A stretch of 64,000 bases of DNA. It comes from Limnoperna fortunei. Taxonomy: Eukaryota; Mollusca; Bivalvia; Mytilida; Modiolidae. Shown here piece by piece: positions 1-12,563 of this stretch; the first letter of the stretch is position 1, and each line of letters opens with the position of its first letter. The stretch is from the NCBI GenBank assembly GCA_944474755.1, contig OX104114.1:43031070-43095069 (forward strand). The letters are read 5' to 3'. The translations under genes and the position numbers were made by a program. The notes below the pieces were generated by a model. It did no database searches. It saw only the letters and a list, made by a program, of their open reading frames with translations, and was not told the origin of the DNA.

Positions 1-505
1 TTTATTTTGAAACTTACCAAACTGTAGGTCGAATGAAATATAAGTCAGGTAAGTATTAAACATGTTAACATGAAATAGTTCAGCCAAGTTTTCATGAATT
101 TTGTAGTATTTGAACGCTTTCTGAAAGTGGAAACCTTTTATATAAAAGAGACCATTGGAATATTGAAATATGTAGTTATTGTGTTGAGTTCTTGCAAACT
201 TATTCCTATATCCTTATGGATGAATGCATACAGGTTAAGTACACAGAAAGATAAAAATATAAAAAGTTCAGCTTTCTTTATATAGATAAATATTTCAGAG
301 TTGTGGGTGTGCTTTTCTATCGTATTGAAATACTTCACATGCAGACTGTTCTAAATTTATATGTGTATATCTGTCAATTTTGTGGCTAAAATTTTTGTAT
401 TCACATCTCGGGCAAATTTACATTGTATATACCGAAAATAGTGCTATATCATATACAGTATTTCAGATCGCTTGCAACTACATGTATATACAATATTGCT
501 TTCAG
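1..505. other. Intron sequence upstream of the first visible SLC44A exon
   Basis: AT-rich sequence without a recognisable coding exon, RNA gene or repeat. The next expected upstream coding segment of the choline transporter-like protein is not visible here, so this is probably intron. The acceptor that ends it is TTGCTTTCAG at 496-505. Confidence 0.5.
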
Positions 506-3500
506 ATACCATTTTGGAACATTGGCATTCGGGTCGCTCATTATAGCTATAGTACAGTTTATCAGAATTATGCTGGAGTACTTAGATTCCAAAGTTAAAG
601 GATCGGAAAATCCAGTGGCAAAGTTTTTGATCAAGTAAGATACTGTAGACAATTGAAAAGAAAGTGCAGCTATTTACTAATGCGTCCAGGCAATAACACA
701 ACGAAATAGTATATGTATATATGCCTAAAATAGTTAAAAGCATCATAATAATTTAAAGTCTGGAACATATTTTGATCAACCTATATTAAACGCATGCAGC
801 AAAGATGTATACTCGATAACATGTATGAAATTTATCACACATTGAGATATAATTCTGCAATACACAAACAAAGAGCAAAAACATGGAATATGGTTAATGT
901 ATGTTTCAAAAAAATCTGAAGATAATCATGTGATTTTGATTTCACGATAAAATGAAGGGATATTAGTTTCGGAGTCCAATTTACTTTTCAAAGGTTAATT
1001 TACTACCTTTAAAGAAAGGTGCATATTTTTTACTAATTGTGCATTGGATTGTGAATGGATAAAAAATGTTAATTTTTTACATTTTTCACAACCACCAAAG
1101 ACGTATTTGTAGGGCAGTTTGTGGCTATCTTGCAGAAATGGGATGCTACCACTTTTAATTAGTGTTCCATGTATCTAGAGTTTTTGCAACATTATACAAT
1201 GATTTCACTCGCACATTGACTAATTAACAACCTGATGCAAATCTTCAGTATAAACTTCAAACTAAAATTGGTAATACAACTAATAAATGAACGTAATAAC
1301 AAAAATACTGAACACCGAGGAAACTGTCAAAAACGACAATATACTATTAAAGTCTGAGAAACCGGCAAACTTCAGAACCAACAATAAAAAATACAAAGTA
1401 ACTACAGCAATTGTCCTGACTTGGTAAAGGCATTTCTAACGAAATTGTGGGTTAAACTATGTTTTATGACATGCCAAACCTCCCGCTTCAATTACTGCAG
1501 TATGTGAGTTTATTGATGAAAAAATAACTCGAGGTTTGCATGCCGTTATTCATATACCTCAAGTCTTTCTCATCAAGATATATATTGTCTACTAGCCTGA
1601 CTAAAACTTTGAATTTATTTTTAAGTTAAGGAACTTTCATCAGTATTTTGATTTTGTATTTATACTTTACAGATGCTTGAAATGCTGTTTCTGGTGTTTG
1701 GAGAAATTTATAAAATTTTTGAACAGAAATGCATACATTATGGTATTTATTTTTCATTGTATATGACTGTCAAAATATAGCCGACATCGTTTCTATCCTA
1801 CAGATATTAGGTATCTTTGCTTTTTACCAAATCAATTTTCTAAAATTTGCTTTTCCATTTCCATAATTAAATATTACGTTCTTTTAGAGAACTCACAATT
1901 TACATTTAAATGAACTGCTCAAAAAGTATGTTATAATCTTTGAATAGTAATGATATAAATGTAACAATGTTCTATTATTAGACTGCTGTATATGGAAGAA
2001 ACTTCTGTTCTGCAGCAAAAGAAGCATTTTTTCTTCTTCTACGGAATGTTGTCAGGTAACAATGTTTCAAAAAAACTAAGACATTTAGAGTAAATACATT
2101 AAAAACTTACCACAGTCAGAAAAAATCAATTTGAGTGGTAAACCCTGTTTTTAGTACGTTTTGGGAGAGCAGGCAAAGCACACCAAAGGATAAAAGTAAA
2201 CACTTCGACTATGATAGATGCACTTCACTTATTCAAAATATACCTATTTATTAACCAATGTTTCCTATTCTTCAATCAAACGGTCAACGAATTATATTTT
2301 TATATTTGAAAATCCAACGTAATTGGAGTATTGTTCGTATTTTCAGGGCTGTGGTGTTAGACAAAGTATGTGACTACGTACTCTTTATAAGTAAACTGAT
2401 TGTTACAGCAGCTGCTGGTAAGAATTTTTATTTGATCTTAGGATTAGAATTGCTCTTGTAGCAAGCGTATCGAGATAAAGTTTATGATAGTAATTGAGAA
2501 TTTTTTTAGGACCGATTTATTTGTTTGAGTTAAGTGAGAAATTAACTTTCAAAATAATAATTCTTTCAGCATACTAAATTGTTTCAAAAACATAAAATGT
2601 TGATTTATAACAATAAACTATAGTTGTCTTAACCTTGCGTCTTGGAATTAGATATAATTATTAATCTTTCAGTATATTAATTTTTAATGAGAAGATATCA
2701 TGTCGAAATTAAGGTTTGAAAAAATATATGTTAAAAGGTCTTTGTAAAACAGTTTATTAAACTTACAGCCTTCCTTTACTAACAAAAACATGTAAAAACA
2801 AATTCCAAATATAATATTCTTTTATAAATGTTATAGGTGTTGGAGCCTACTTCTGGTTCTCGGGTGGAATTGATTTCTTTCAGGAATATAAACCTACACT
2901 AAACTACTTTCTGACTCCAGTAGTTGTAAGTACTGTTAGATCAAGACATAAACATGTGTAAAGTGTTAGAAAGATTACGTGAAATAAAAAGACATGGAGG
3001 GAATATTAACACAAATACAGTGTTGTATCAGAAAAAAATCACAATTTTAACTCTTTAATGAGACGTGTGTGTGATTAAATCGACGAATGTCGACATTCTG
3101 TACTTTTTTTTGATAGTATGACAGTTGTTGATAAAAGTACAATAGGTTATTATAATTATTATTATAATTTACGTGAGTTTCCTAAATTTTGTTTGGTTTT
3201 CGAAATGCGGAAATTCTACCGAGGTCGCTATATCAAGCAAATAAGACACATAATTAGCTAACAATACTACGTAAGTCTGAATATGACTAGAACTACCAAT
3301 ACAATACAAAATACCAATATGATATTTACCCAATATATGCGTAATGACTTGTCAAGATTACATATCGGACTTGTTAGTCACAAAAGATATAACTGAGTCA
3401 AGTTTTCCAGTCCCTAGTTTTGATTTATATTGGACTAGTCAATAAAGTATAATCGCGCATTTTCCATATTGGCTAGCGCTTGCTACGATGCGAGCCATAT

Positions 3501-5581
3501 TGGACTGAGGAATATTATAGTTTTATTAAATGGGTGTTTTCATATTTGACCTGTATTATGTCCAAGGGAAGCGGTTTTGGGCCGAGGATATCTGTATTAG
3601 CCGAGACAATGCCGAGGGCTAATACAGTTATTCGAGGCCCAATACCGCTTCCCGAGCACATAATACATGTCTGTGTGAAAACACCCATTTAATGACACTT
3701 TTATTAACTAGTTGAGTAAATTTTAATACCATTTTATCATTGACCAATATAGCTTTTTTGATCAACTTCGGTTTCTCATAGACATAATAAAACATTAATA
3801 TGAACAACCGTCAGTATGAAAATGTAATTTTTTCCTTAAAAATTCTGCTGTAATTAACATAATGCAAACAAATGTGTTTGTTTTTAAAATGATATTTATA
3901 TATAAATTACAGGAAGTTTTTCTGTATTTAGACTGTTTTTTTTCCATATTGGCCCTGTTTTTTTTTCTGCATTGGGCCTGTTTTTATGTATTGGCCCCGG
4001 TTTTTCTGTTAGGCATGTTCACTAGATTTTACATGTATATTACACAACTGGTTAATAAATAATCATTATACATTTGAAGACAATTTATATGGTATACATC
4101 GTAATATATGAAGGAGAATAATAAACTGTGTTTTAAACGTCACAGTGTCATGTGGTGGTATGTTGGGATATATTGGCCAGACCTCAATTCATAATTTGAA
4201 TTTGTATCAAGCTTTTGCGTAGTCCGAGAATCCTCTGCCGTCCAACGCTGTTTTTTTTTTTTTTTGCGTGGGACGTCAGAGAGCTCTCCATAAGCAAAAC
4301 AGCGGATTTTGCGACACGGGTTTGAGTCGGCAAATTTCATCGTGTCCAGATGTTAAGAAACATTTTAGTACAGTTAGACTATATATAATTCGCTTCTTAA
4401 GATATTTTTCTCTATGAATATAATCATCATAATTTGAATCAAGCTAATTTAAGCACTGGATTAACGCAAAAAAAAAAAGATAAAAAGCGCTGGACGGCAG
4501 AGGATTCTCGGACTAGCTTTTGCGGTTCTTACTACGTTGTAATAATTTTATGTTTATTTGGTTTTTGTGTTATATTCAGGTTGTAATTATTGGAATGTTT
4601 ATCATAGCCTGCACATTCTTCAGTGTCTACCACATGGCTGTAGACACACTCTTCCTGTGCTTCTGTAAGTTGTTTAAACTCTTCTGTAAAATATGAAGTA
4701 AAACGATTGTTTGCAAAATTAATTAAGGTATACGGACCACATTGACCACGTGCCCATATTTAGTGCCCCGGATGTCCATTGTTTTTTAGTTACAATGAAG
4801 CAAACCTTGGTAATGCTCGGCAAACATCGGAAATACTATTTGAGTAACTAACTTTTTTGCTCAAAACTGTTAACATTGACTCAAAGTAGCATTATATAAT
4901 TATTTAGTTTGTATCATTAATTAGCATAGATCGATCTTAATAAAGCTGTATTTCTTGGTTAAAAATACAATAAAACGGTGACTTTAATTATGGGTCGGAT
5001 ACCTTAAGTATTAGTAGTACATATAGTGTGATACAATAATGTGTTTATTTATGTTATGAATGGCGGAATATTATTTTTTTTATGGTTTTATATTGTCCGG
5101 AATACAACACATTATCGCAGTATTGCTATTTTGGGAATAAATTTCTCTACAAGGTTCAAGCAGGAACCTATAAATCATATAGTTATACTAGTCCCAGGTT
5201 CAAGACACCTGGAACAGTGCATATTATTAGAAGAGTTAGTGTAAATACTGATATTATAACTGAATGTTTGATTTAATTGTTCGATATTTAATTGAGTAGT
5301 CTTGTTTTTTCGGGGGGGGGGTATGGGGGGGGGTTGGAGTACCCGGTGAAAACCCCTTACTTATGGCAGGAAACCTGTAAAGCTCGAACTGCCATCATCA
5401 GTGTTAATATACTTGTATTGAAAGATAATTTGATTGTATTAAATTTTCTTTAAATTTTTTTACAGTGGAAGATCTTGAAATGCACGATGGGTCAGCAGAG
5501 AAACCATACTTCATGAGTAAAAGTTTGATGAAAATTCTTAATAAAACTAATAAATTTAAGGAACCAAATGGAAAGAAATAA
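506..5581 (+). CDS. SLC44A-like: Choline transporter-like protein (SLC44A family), last seven coding exons, 5' partial
   Basis: Seven exons in conserved order: 506-634, 1673-1742, 1982-2055, 2347-2417, 2837-2925, 4580-4664 and 5466-5581 (stop TAA at 5579-5581). All junctions are GT-AG and the phases join cleanly, giving about 211 C-terminal residues of a family usually about 650-720 long. Family-typical segments are [88 protein letters not shown] and a C-terminal LNKTNK. The exons from 2347 to 4664 encode hydrophobic membrane helices, and the last exon is the cytosolic tail. Members are multi-pass membrane proteins that transport choline or related substrates. The match is closest to the SLC44A2/4/5 branch as I recall it; the exact paralogue is not decided. 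Confidence 0.95.
3526..3692. repeat. Near-perfect foldback (MITE-like) element in the SLC44A intron
   Basis: The arms begin TTAAATGGGTGTTTTCA (3526) and end TGAAAACACCCATTTAA (3692). Inside, GGGAAGCGGTTTTGGGCC pairs with GGCCCAATACCGCTTCCC, and CTGTATTAGCC pairs with GGCTAATACAG, so almost the whole 167 bp can fold into one hairpin. No protein is encoded. I see no clear target-site duplication. Confidence 0.75.
4220..4515. mobile_element. Non-autonomous DNA transposon, Mutator-like (9-bp TSD)
   Basis: Terminal inverted repeats start TAGTCCGAGAATCCTCTGCC and extend through GTCCAACGCT. The right end is the exact complement, ending ATTCTCGGACTA. The element is flanked by a perfect 9-bp direct repeat GCTTTTGCG at 4211-4219 and 4516-4524. 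A 9-bp duplication is typical of Mutator-like elements. A second, shorter family member lies at 46210-46326. No coding capacity. Confidence 0.85.
5325..5395 (-). mobile_element. SINE body fragment
   Basis: The stretch ggagtacccggtgaaaacc followed by a glycine-poor cytosine/guanine-rich tract matches the body of the tRNA-derived SINEs at 10765 and 51224 in reverse orientation. No tRNA-like head remains. It lies in the last SLC44A intron, next to G-runs at 5311-5333. Confidence 0.55.
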
Positions 5582-7311
5582 AGGAACTTGAGTCGATAAG
5601 AGTTTAATATTCAGTTTCTATGTTAATATTGTGGTGATAACATTATTGTTGTTCGTATGCTAAAATTGCTATTAAGCGTAATTAGCAAACAAAGTTTATT
5701 TCTTGGAACAGTTTTCTTTATTCTAGGAAATAAAACAAACAGTACCTTTAACAAAAATATATTTCTATAAACGTATTAATCGGTAAATAATAAAGCATTG
5801 GATTTATAGGTATGCCATACAAGATAACGCTAAATAGTTTTTTCAGTACCTCAGATGTAAATAAAAACAAAAACAAGTATAATCGAAATACTGTAAAAAA
5901 AACACACTGTCGAAAATGTAAAAAAAGTGTGCTATATATAGCTAAGAAAATTATTTCCATTTTTTTGTACTTACGATACTTGAGATGTGCATAATTTGTT
6001 TTCTAAGATTAAATGCGTTATTATGCCCACGGCTTCAAAAATAACGGGTGTCCGTCCGTCAGTCCGTCTTGTTCACTCGGGGTATCCATCTTTTTCTATA
6101 CCACTACACTTAATTGAACAACACTTACAAAGAATATTTGTCACATAGAGCCATTGTGCACCTGATATTTACCTTATGATGGGACTAATATTTAGGCTTT
6201 TCCATGGCAAAACTTGGCTTTTCCCTTCATTTTTCCAACTCTTATCCACAGGTCTACCTACGTTAGAGCAAGAAATGTGATGAAACTTTCACATATTCTA
6301 TGTCACATAGCGCCATTGTGTACTTGATATTGTTCATTTTGGTCGGATGATATCTGACAGGAAGCCGGGGGTAAGAACTGCAAATTTTTTTTATAGTTTC
6401 GTTATTAATTTATTGTCGCAGACTATTATGATTTGTACAATACAAGTTATTTAAGTTTGTATTATTTGAATATTGTTGTACATTGATTTCTGATTTAACT
6501 TTTTTTAAATCCAAATTAAATTTCAAGTATGTCTAACGGTGATTTCACCATTCTCTGAGGACAGGGGTTCTTAGTTCATCATGTTCATGTTCGAACAAAT
6601 TTAGACTAAGAACGCATGGCCTGGAATGTGGCGGTTTTATGATATATATTAAGGGGAGTAGATAATGCCTTAGTAAAATTAGGTATATACAATTCAAAAT
6701 AACTTATGAGTTTTGTTATATTGTAAGCAGACATATTATTTCCGCGAAGAGGTTTGAATTTATATCACAGCATTCAAATTTGTTATAGATTTTAAAATTG
6801 AACATTGCTTAGAATATATATTAGTTTTAAGTTTTTGTGTAGTTTAGCAAGCCCGATTAATCACTAAACTGTAATGCTTTTTCCGTTTTTCCTTTTATTT
6901 ATTTCTTTGCTTTACATAACACTAATAATTTGTTTTACATAACACCAATAATTATGCGCTTATAGTGCAGACACCAGGATTGTACACGTCTCGTGTTCCG
7001 ATTGGAGGAATGGGCAAATGTATAAAAAGGCATACACAGTGATGATGTACAGAGACAAGGCATCTCGATAGCCAACAAACGATTTCCTTTAATATTTAAA
7101 GCTTTCAAGCTGATTTGGGACATCTTGTAATGTTTTATTTTATATTTTCTGTATTTGTGTGTTTAATGTTATTTTGGGTTGTAACGCCTGTTATGCTACT
7201 ACTCTTGGCTGGCTCCAAGATTAACAAAATTTTGCAATAAACAATAAAAAAATATGTGTTTGTACATGTTGTCTCCTCAAACTTATACCGCAATTTTCAC
7301 AATATCAAAGC
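5582..7311. other. SLC44A 3' UTR and intergenic sequence
   Basis: An AATAAA at 5729-5734, about 150 bp after the stop, is the first good polyadenylation signal. Beyond it, 6040-6380 is a repeat remnant: a tccgtccgtcagtccgtc run, then two copies of a cacatag(a/c)gccattgtg segment at about 6144 and 6302. The rest, 6400-7311, shows nothing I can identify. Confidence 0.5.
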
Positions 7312-7456
7312 GTCCAGCTTTTAATGGGGGAGGAAGCCCGTGTACCCGGTAAGAACTCTCGGCATCTGGCAGGAGAACATTGTCAATCCTTTTCAACTAA
7401 GGTTGGAGTCGAGTACACCTCTCACAAGTCAAGCTCGAGGTCACCGAAGCCCCTGT
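7312..7456 (-). mobile_element. tRNA-derived SINE, body and partial head
   Basis: In reverse orientation it shows the SINE landmarks: ccagtttt-like segment, ggaggaagcc, gtacccgg, gttggagtcgagtacacc, and a degraded B-box region ending gaagcccc. It belongs to the same family as the full copies at 9017 and 51224, but is truncated and diverged. Confidence 0.7.
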
Positions 7457-8796
7457 GAAATTTAGAGAAAGCGACAAAAATAAAGGTTCTAATTAGTTTC
7501 ATCATGTATACTTTTACAACTAAATTGACCTTAATTTGTAAATTATTTGAAACTGTTTGAAGGAAAACATATGTTTCTTACTAAAATATATATTTTTTTA
7601 ATTTTCGATTGTAAAATGTTACCATTAATAATCTAAGATTCATTGTAACTTGACCACAAAATATATATTGGGGGTGAGGGTAGTCGTGTAACCATTCGAA
7701 CACCCGCAGACCATAGTGGGTAACGTGATTGGAGAGCATCATACTACTTACGCCATAACGACCGCTAACGCTCGGGGTAAAATATAGGACATTGAGGGCC
7801 AACCGATGCTAAAATCAGTATATATTCGTGCCACAGTGAATTATTTCTTTAATAAGCGTTCTATAAATCCGAAGACTTACTACCAGTAATGATATAATTC
7901 AGCATTGATCATATGCCAGACTATGAATAAATTACAATTTATACAAATTGTGTTAAAATATTGCACTTTAAGTACCAAATGTTAACAAAAAATAATGCAT
8001 TTTATGTTAATATTTTGTGTTAAGAGTGCAAATGTATACATTTTATATTACAAATATCAAAGTACAGTCTGCACAACTGGGATAGTTGCTTTGAAGGAAG
8101 TAAAACTGATACTATCATAAAGCAAATTTTGTTTTGATGTTTTGTATAGGTCAACAATGATCAAATTCCATCTGTGGAAATACCAACGTAAATATGAACA
8201 TGTTTTACTCTGAACAGACAAATCGTGTTGAAATTTCTATACAGCACAAAAAACTTATTAAATAGGTAGAGAACCGCTCTGGCATTGTTTCTGCATAATT
8301 TACTTGGTTTATGTTCGAGATGATTTCTGGGAAGCATTTCACATACGGTCAAATGTAAAGCTATGTTCTCCAGTAGTGGCCATCTTATAGATTAAGGATA
8401 GGTGCCAAGAACTATAAATTTGTAGATGATCACATTGGGTTAATTTCTATGTCAAAATTCTATTTTCCACGCGGACTTACAGGGAGAGACTCTTTTAAAT
8501 TTCAGCCATTCTGAATACACCAATTGCCATGGCGTTCAAGTTGAATTTTCAATTGATACAATTACTAAATTGGAAAAGAACTACCCAGGTATCAGTTCTA
8601 CAGAATTTTGTTTAAATGTTTTTTAATATGCTGTTTTTAAATTTCCTCTTGGATTGAATGTAAAGCTGCTCCACTGTGGTTAGCATTTAGATAACGGACC
8701 AGTAACACAAGATGTATGTCATAATTTTAGACTATCACAACGCATGAACGGTCACAGCAGCCATGTTTAATACAGGATCAGAAAAATGTTTGCTTT
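7457..8796. other. Intergenic sequence, nothing identified
   Basis: AT-rich DNA with many stops in all frames. No coding exon, RNA gene or named repeat was recognised. Confidence 0.4.
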
Positions 8797-8991
8797 GGGT
8801 TTAACGCCACTTATAACCATTTTTAGCTTTATCGTGGCTTCAAGTTTTTATTGAGGAGAAAGTGTATCCCATGAAAACCTCCCTGTGATAGGAAAACTGG
8901 CAATCGTCAAGCTCAGAGTCGTGTACACCCTGTTCGTAGTGGGACTCAAACCCGTAACCTCAATGTTGAACCTTAGCCACACCGAGGTCCT
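8797..8991 (-). mobile_element. tRNA-derived SINE, degraded copy
   Basis: Reverse-oriented copy running from the gtggcgttaaa-type tail (8797) to the tRNA-like head (ccttagccacaccgaggtcc, about 8972-8991). The B box is recognisable as the complement of gggactcaaacccg. It sits 25 bp from an oppositely oriented full copy at 9017. Confidence 0.75.
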
Positions 8992-9016
8992 TAGAGAAAA
9001 ACATTATAAAATATCC

Positions 9017-9252
9017 GGGGCCTCGGTGGCCGTGTGGTTATAGTAGTTCGTTTACTAATTATCACGTGGTCTGTCAACACTGAGATTGTGGGTTCGATTC
9101 CCACTACAGGCAGGGTGTACTCGAATCCAGTCTTAATTGACAAGGATTGCCAGTTTTACTACCGGTTTCCTCCCACAATAAAACTGGACGCCATGATGTA
9201 GCTGAAACATTGCTGAAAGTGGCGTTAAAACACCATTCAAACAAACAAACAA
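9017..9252 (+). mobile_element. tRNA-derived SINE, full-length copy
   Basis: It starts ggggcctcggtggccg, with an A-box-like TGGCCGTGTGG and a B box GGTTCGATTCC about 85 bp in. The body follows (cagggtgtactcgaatcc, tcctcccacaataaaactgg), and the tail gctgaaa..gtggcgttaaaacacc ends in (CAAA)n. RNA polymerase III promoter boxes in the head are the usual drivers of such elements. The flanks share ATAAAATA, a possible target-site duplication. Confidence 0.9.
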
Positions 9253-9289
9253 TATAAAATACCCCTAAATAAACATCTGCCAAGTTGGA

Positions 9290-9388
9290 TTCCAATTCAT
9301 CAAGTGGTGCTAGAGACTATTTGAATGCGAACAATTTACCACCAACGGTGACGGACGCAAAGTGATGAGAATAGATCAGGCGAGCTAA
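9290..9388. mobile_element. Terminal fragment of the Helitron-like repeat
   Basis: The sequence gacggacgcaaagtgatgag followed by atcaggcgagctaaaa is the gacggacgccaagtgatg..gtcaggtgagct terminus seen in complete copies at 33602 and 36640. Only about 100 bp remain. Confidence 0.65.
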
Positions 9389-9759
9389 AAATTGAAGCTT
9401 ATATCAGTCGTGTTTCTGTACAGAGTTTATACAAATATGTTTTAAAAGTGCATTTTATGCTGCTATCCTTTAAAATGTCCTATCATAACTTGTACGTGCA
9501 CAATTTAAACTCGTACGCTACGAAATTAAAAATTTAATACGTATCATTATTCATGTATCTGTAAGCTTGTTTAAAACATTTATTAAATGGGTCCGCAGAT
9601 CAGTGTGTTACAGCGAAATCTTTATCTCAATTTAAATCAGAATTATTAACTTTGAATCCAATATCTGCTCAGCGCGACTAATATCAGCGCACTCCCTTCC
9701 ACCCAAAGATTAATGCTCAATAGTGAGCCACTTTTGAGTACATATACAGATACAGATAC

Positions 9760-10700
9760 AGATACGCCCAAGTTGTCAACTATTGTTCCATTGCAGATTA
9801 TTGCGACGAGTTGCAGGAATGTCCCCCAGACAAATTGCTTGTCGTATAGTTAACCACTAACGATAACCCGAATCAATGTTAACATCAAACGACAAATTAT
9901 GTCAAGGACATTCAAGATTTGAAAGACCCCACTTGTAAGGCCAAACCCATTTTGTCAACACCACTTTGCTAAAAGACAGTAGTTGCCTAATTGTGACATA
10001 AACCAGCACGTTTGCAATGGTGCCATGCCCATCGTCAATGAAATTTAGCCACATTTAGAAAGGTACATTGGTAGAGAGCCGCTTTTTATGACACGAGTTC
10101 AGATATGGCGACACCAAAACACCAAACGCAGCATAGTTGAAACCTGCCGTTTTGTGGTGGCTCAGTAATGGTTTGAGGATGTGTCATATGACAGAAACCC
10201 TGACAAGAGTCATAACTAATCGTGGCTATTTGAATGCGGAAAGGTACCAGCACGGCATTCTGGAAACGAGTGTACTGCCTCATTTTTGGCAATCATCCAC
10301 TAGGGACGTGAACCATCTTTATGGACGACAATGCTAGACCGCTTTATTTGCATCACAGGCTCATTTAAGAGACGACTCGGTGGAAACATTGCCTTAACTA
10401 ACAAGAAATCTCTACTTTTAATATAATTGAGCACTTCTACGTCTTATTCTGAAGACCTCCAGTACAGACATTAGCAGAACTAGGCAATAATTGACACAAC
10501 AGAAAATGTGTCGTCTAGTTGGTGGTATAAACAAACGTTTGGAGTCGGTCATCCATGTGAACGGAACGAAGTTACAATATTTAAACTCGTACAACGATGC
10601 AGAAAAAAAATGGCATGTGACCGTTTTCCAACGGAATGTAAATCACCAACAACAGCACATATAGACGCAAAACCGTCATCTGTGAATAAAGTTTTGTGAA
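9760..10700 (+). pseudogene. Tc1/mariner-superfamily transposase relic
   Basis: Conceptual pieces in several frames match a Tc1-like DDE transposase in order: a helix-turn-helix-like N-terminal part (about 9790-9960), a GGSVMV-like block (about 10155), LNAERYQHGILE (10225-10260), LPHF, MDDNARP (about 10320-10340, carrying the second catalytic aspartate) and a degraded SPDLNPIEH/LAELGN region (10400-10490). Many frameshifts and stops separate these blocks, so it is not functional. I did not find the terminal inverted repeats. Confidence 0.8.
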
Positions 10701-10718
10701 ATTAAATTAAATAAGTAA

Positions 10719-10980
10719 TTCGTCTACTATTGACCACGTGGTCTGTCAAAACTGACAGCAATTTTTCAGCTATATCACGGAGTCCAGTTTTTATTGGGGA
10801 GGAAGCCGGAGTACCCGGAGAAAACCACCGACCTTCGGTAGGAAAACTTGCAACCCTTGTCAATTAAGATTGGAGTCGAGTACACCCTGACCGCAGCTAG
10901 ACTCGAACCCGTAACCTCAGTGTTGGCAGACCACGTGAACAATAGTAGACGAACTACATGAACCACCAACCGGTTAAAGA
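10719..10980 (-). mobile_element. tRNA-derived SINE with an extra inverted head fragment
   Basis: A full reverse copy spans about 10760-10980: tail side tttttcagctatatcacgg, body gtttttattggggaggaagcc, B-box complement ctcgaacccg and head ggtggttcatgtagttcgtc in complement. Directly beside it, 10719-10757 holds a plus-oriented piece of a SINE head (ttcgtctactattgacc acgtggtctgtc), so the two form a small foldback. Confidence 0.8.
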
Positions 10981-11004
10981 GGAACTAACCTACTCTTAAA
11001 AGGG

Positions 11005-11405
11005 ACCATTAGATTGAGGTTAAGGTCAGGTGACAACTGCCAAACAGTCATGTAGTATTCATCATACCAAGTATAGTCATCCTTCCATTCATGATTACAG
11101 AGGAACCGCCCTAATCCAATTAGTTAAACGTAGTCATTGGACCGTGAAATTGAGGTCAAGGTCAGATGACACCTACCAGACAGTCATGTACTACTCATCA
11201 GCAACCTATATACCAAATTTTGTCGTCCTTCCGTTCATGGTTTATAGAGGAACTGCACTAATCCGAAAATAAAACTCAGTCATAGGCTACCACTGGATCA
11301 AATTTGATGGACACAAGACTTGAGATATAAAGCAAAATGTCAAGTGTTTACGATGCTGCCGCCAGATTCCCATACATCTCGCCTCCCGCGACTTTCCTTG
11401 CAAGC
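11005..11405 (+). repeat. Fragment of the 146-bp tandem repeat with its hairpin terminus
   Basis: Two diverged units contain gaggtcaaggtcagrtgacac and the segment cagtcatgtactactcatc, as in the array at 33760-34400. The block ends in the same terminal hairpin found there (about 11390-11411): ctcgcctc, a short loop, then gcgagacaaa. Shared unit and terminus show that both are copies of one element. Confidence 0.75.
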
Positions 11406-11549
11406 GAGACAAATTGATTTTCTCTTATCAGCAAAATATCAATTGTTACAATACGTTTATATTACTGTAATCTTTTGTGATGTTTAGATTAAGGTTTTGT
11501 TTCCAGCTACATATCAATTTTTTATTCCACTCCGTTGTCCGTGCAAAAA

Positions 11550-12010
11550 TTTAATTTTCACGTTTTAAGGGGAATAACTCCTGAAAGGAGTTGTCTAACA
11601 CATATGCACCAAATATAATTTTGCAGATAATTTTGTATGGAAAACATTTTCTTTAGCTATTGAGGTTTTCATGATATTGGGGAAAAAATGACAAAAATCA
11701 ACAATTTTGACAATTTCTAAAAGGCATCGTCACCTCATTTGGAAATCCTTGAGTGCTTTTGATGCTCAGGAAGGAGGTTCACTTCAGGTCTCCTGTATGT
11801 ATTTGAACTATAAGCCAATAAATATATCTTTGACACTCCTGTTCTATTTTTAGTTTATCGGCTGTCATGATTTGTGCATTTTTGGTAGAGGACATCTCAA
11901 GATGATGTGTGAATTGTTTTTAAAACAGTCCCTTTAGTGGTCTTAGAGACGATTTTTAATCAAAGTGCAGACTGCACCGAAGGAAAGGTTGCTTTGCAAG
12001 TATGAAATGA
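11550..12010. mobile_element. Helitron-like repeat, internal fragment
   Basis: It contains ggggaataactcctgaaagg, tgatgctcaggaaggagg, gttctatttttag and tagaggacatctcaagatgatgtg, all present in the complete elements at 31627-33602 and 35182-36640. Neither terminus is preserved. Confidence 0.75.
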
Positions 12011-12563
12011 GATTCCTGCCTCATGTTTGACAGGCAATAAAACAAACCAATGTAAAATAAATCAGGTAAATTTAGAAACATATTAGATATAAATAAAAAA
12101 GACTAGAAAAAACTTTGCAATCCTCATAATTGATAGCTCCAGCTCCCCTATGTCTTGAATGGCAGTGTCCAGGGCTTTGCTGTTGGAAACTCCAAAAATC
12201 GTTTTGCTCAAACTGAAAATACCAGGTGCACAATTCCACCATATGACAAAGGATTCTGCAAAAGTTTCACCAAATCCCACTCAGTGGTGCAAGTAGTGGA
12301 TATTCTATACTATGCTTGTTGTTTACATGTACTTGACTTTTGCTGCGCAATCTGACACTTTTTGTTTTCAACAAATATCTTGTTTACAAAAGATCGCCAG
12401 CTTTCGTGACGTTCTATGGTATTCGCTCCAAGTTACACCCGTTCTAATTTTGGTCAAAATTTACCTTGGAAAATCGCTCTATCAAATTTCAATTTGCACC
12501 TTTTTGGATCTACATATTAAGGAACATAAGATCGACCATACGCGCTAAGAGGTTTTATTTGTC

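Noticed and set aside
9017..9120. A possible tRNA gene (A and B boxes)
   Set aside because: The boxes belong to SINE heads repeated about ten times. There is no acceptor stem or cloverleaf closing, and a common SINE body follows.
12083..12280. A possible coding exon on the minus strand (WWNCAPGIFSLSKTIFGVSN)
   Set aside because: No splice-consistent neighbours and no family match. It lies among repeat fragments. Left unannotated, though not fully excluded.
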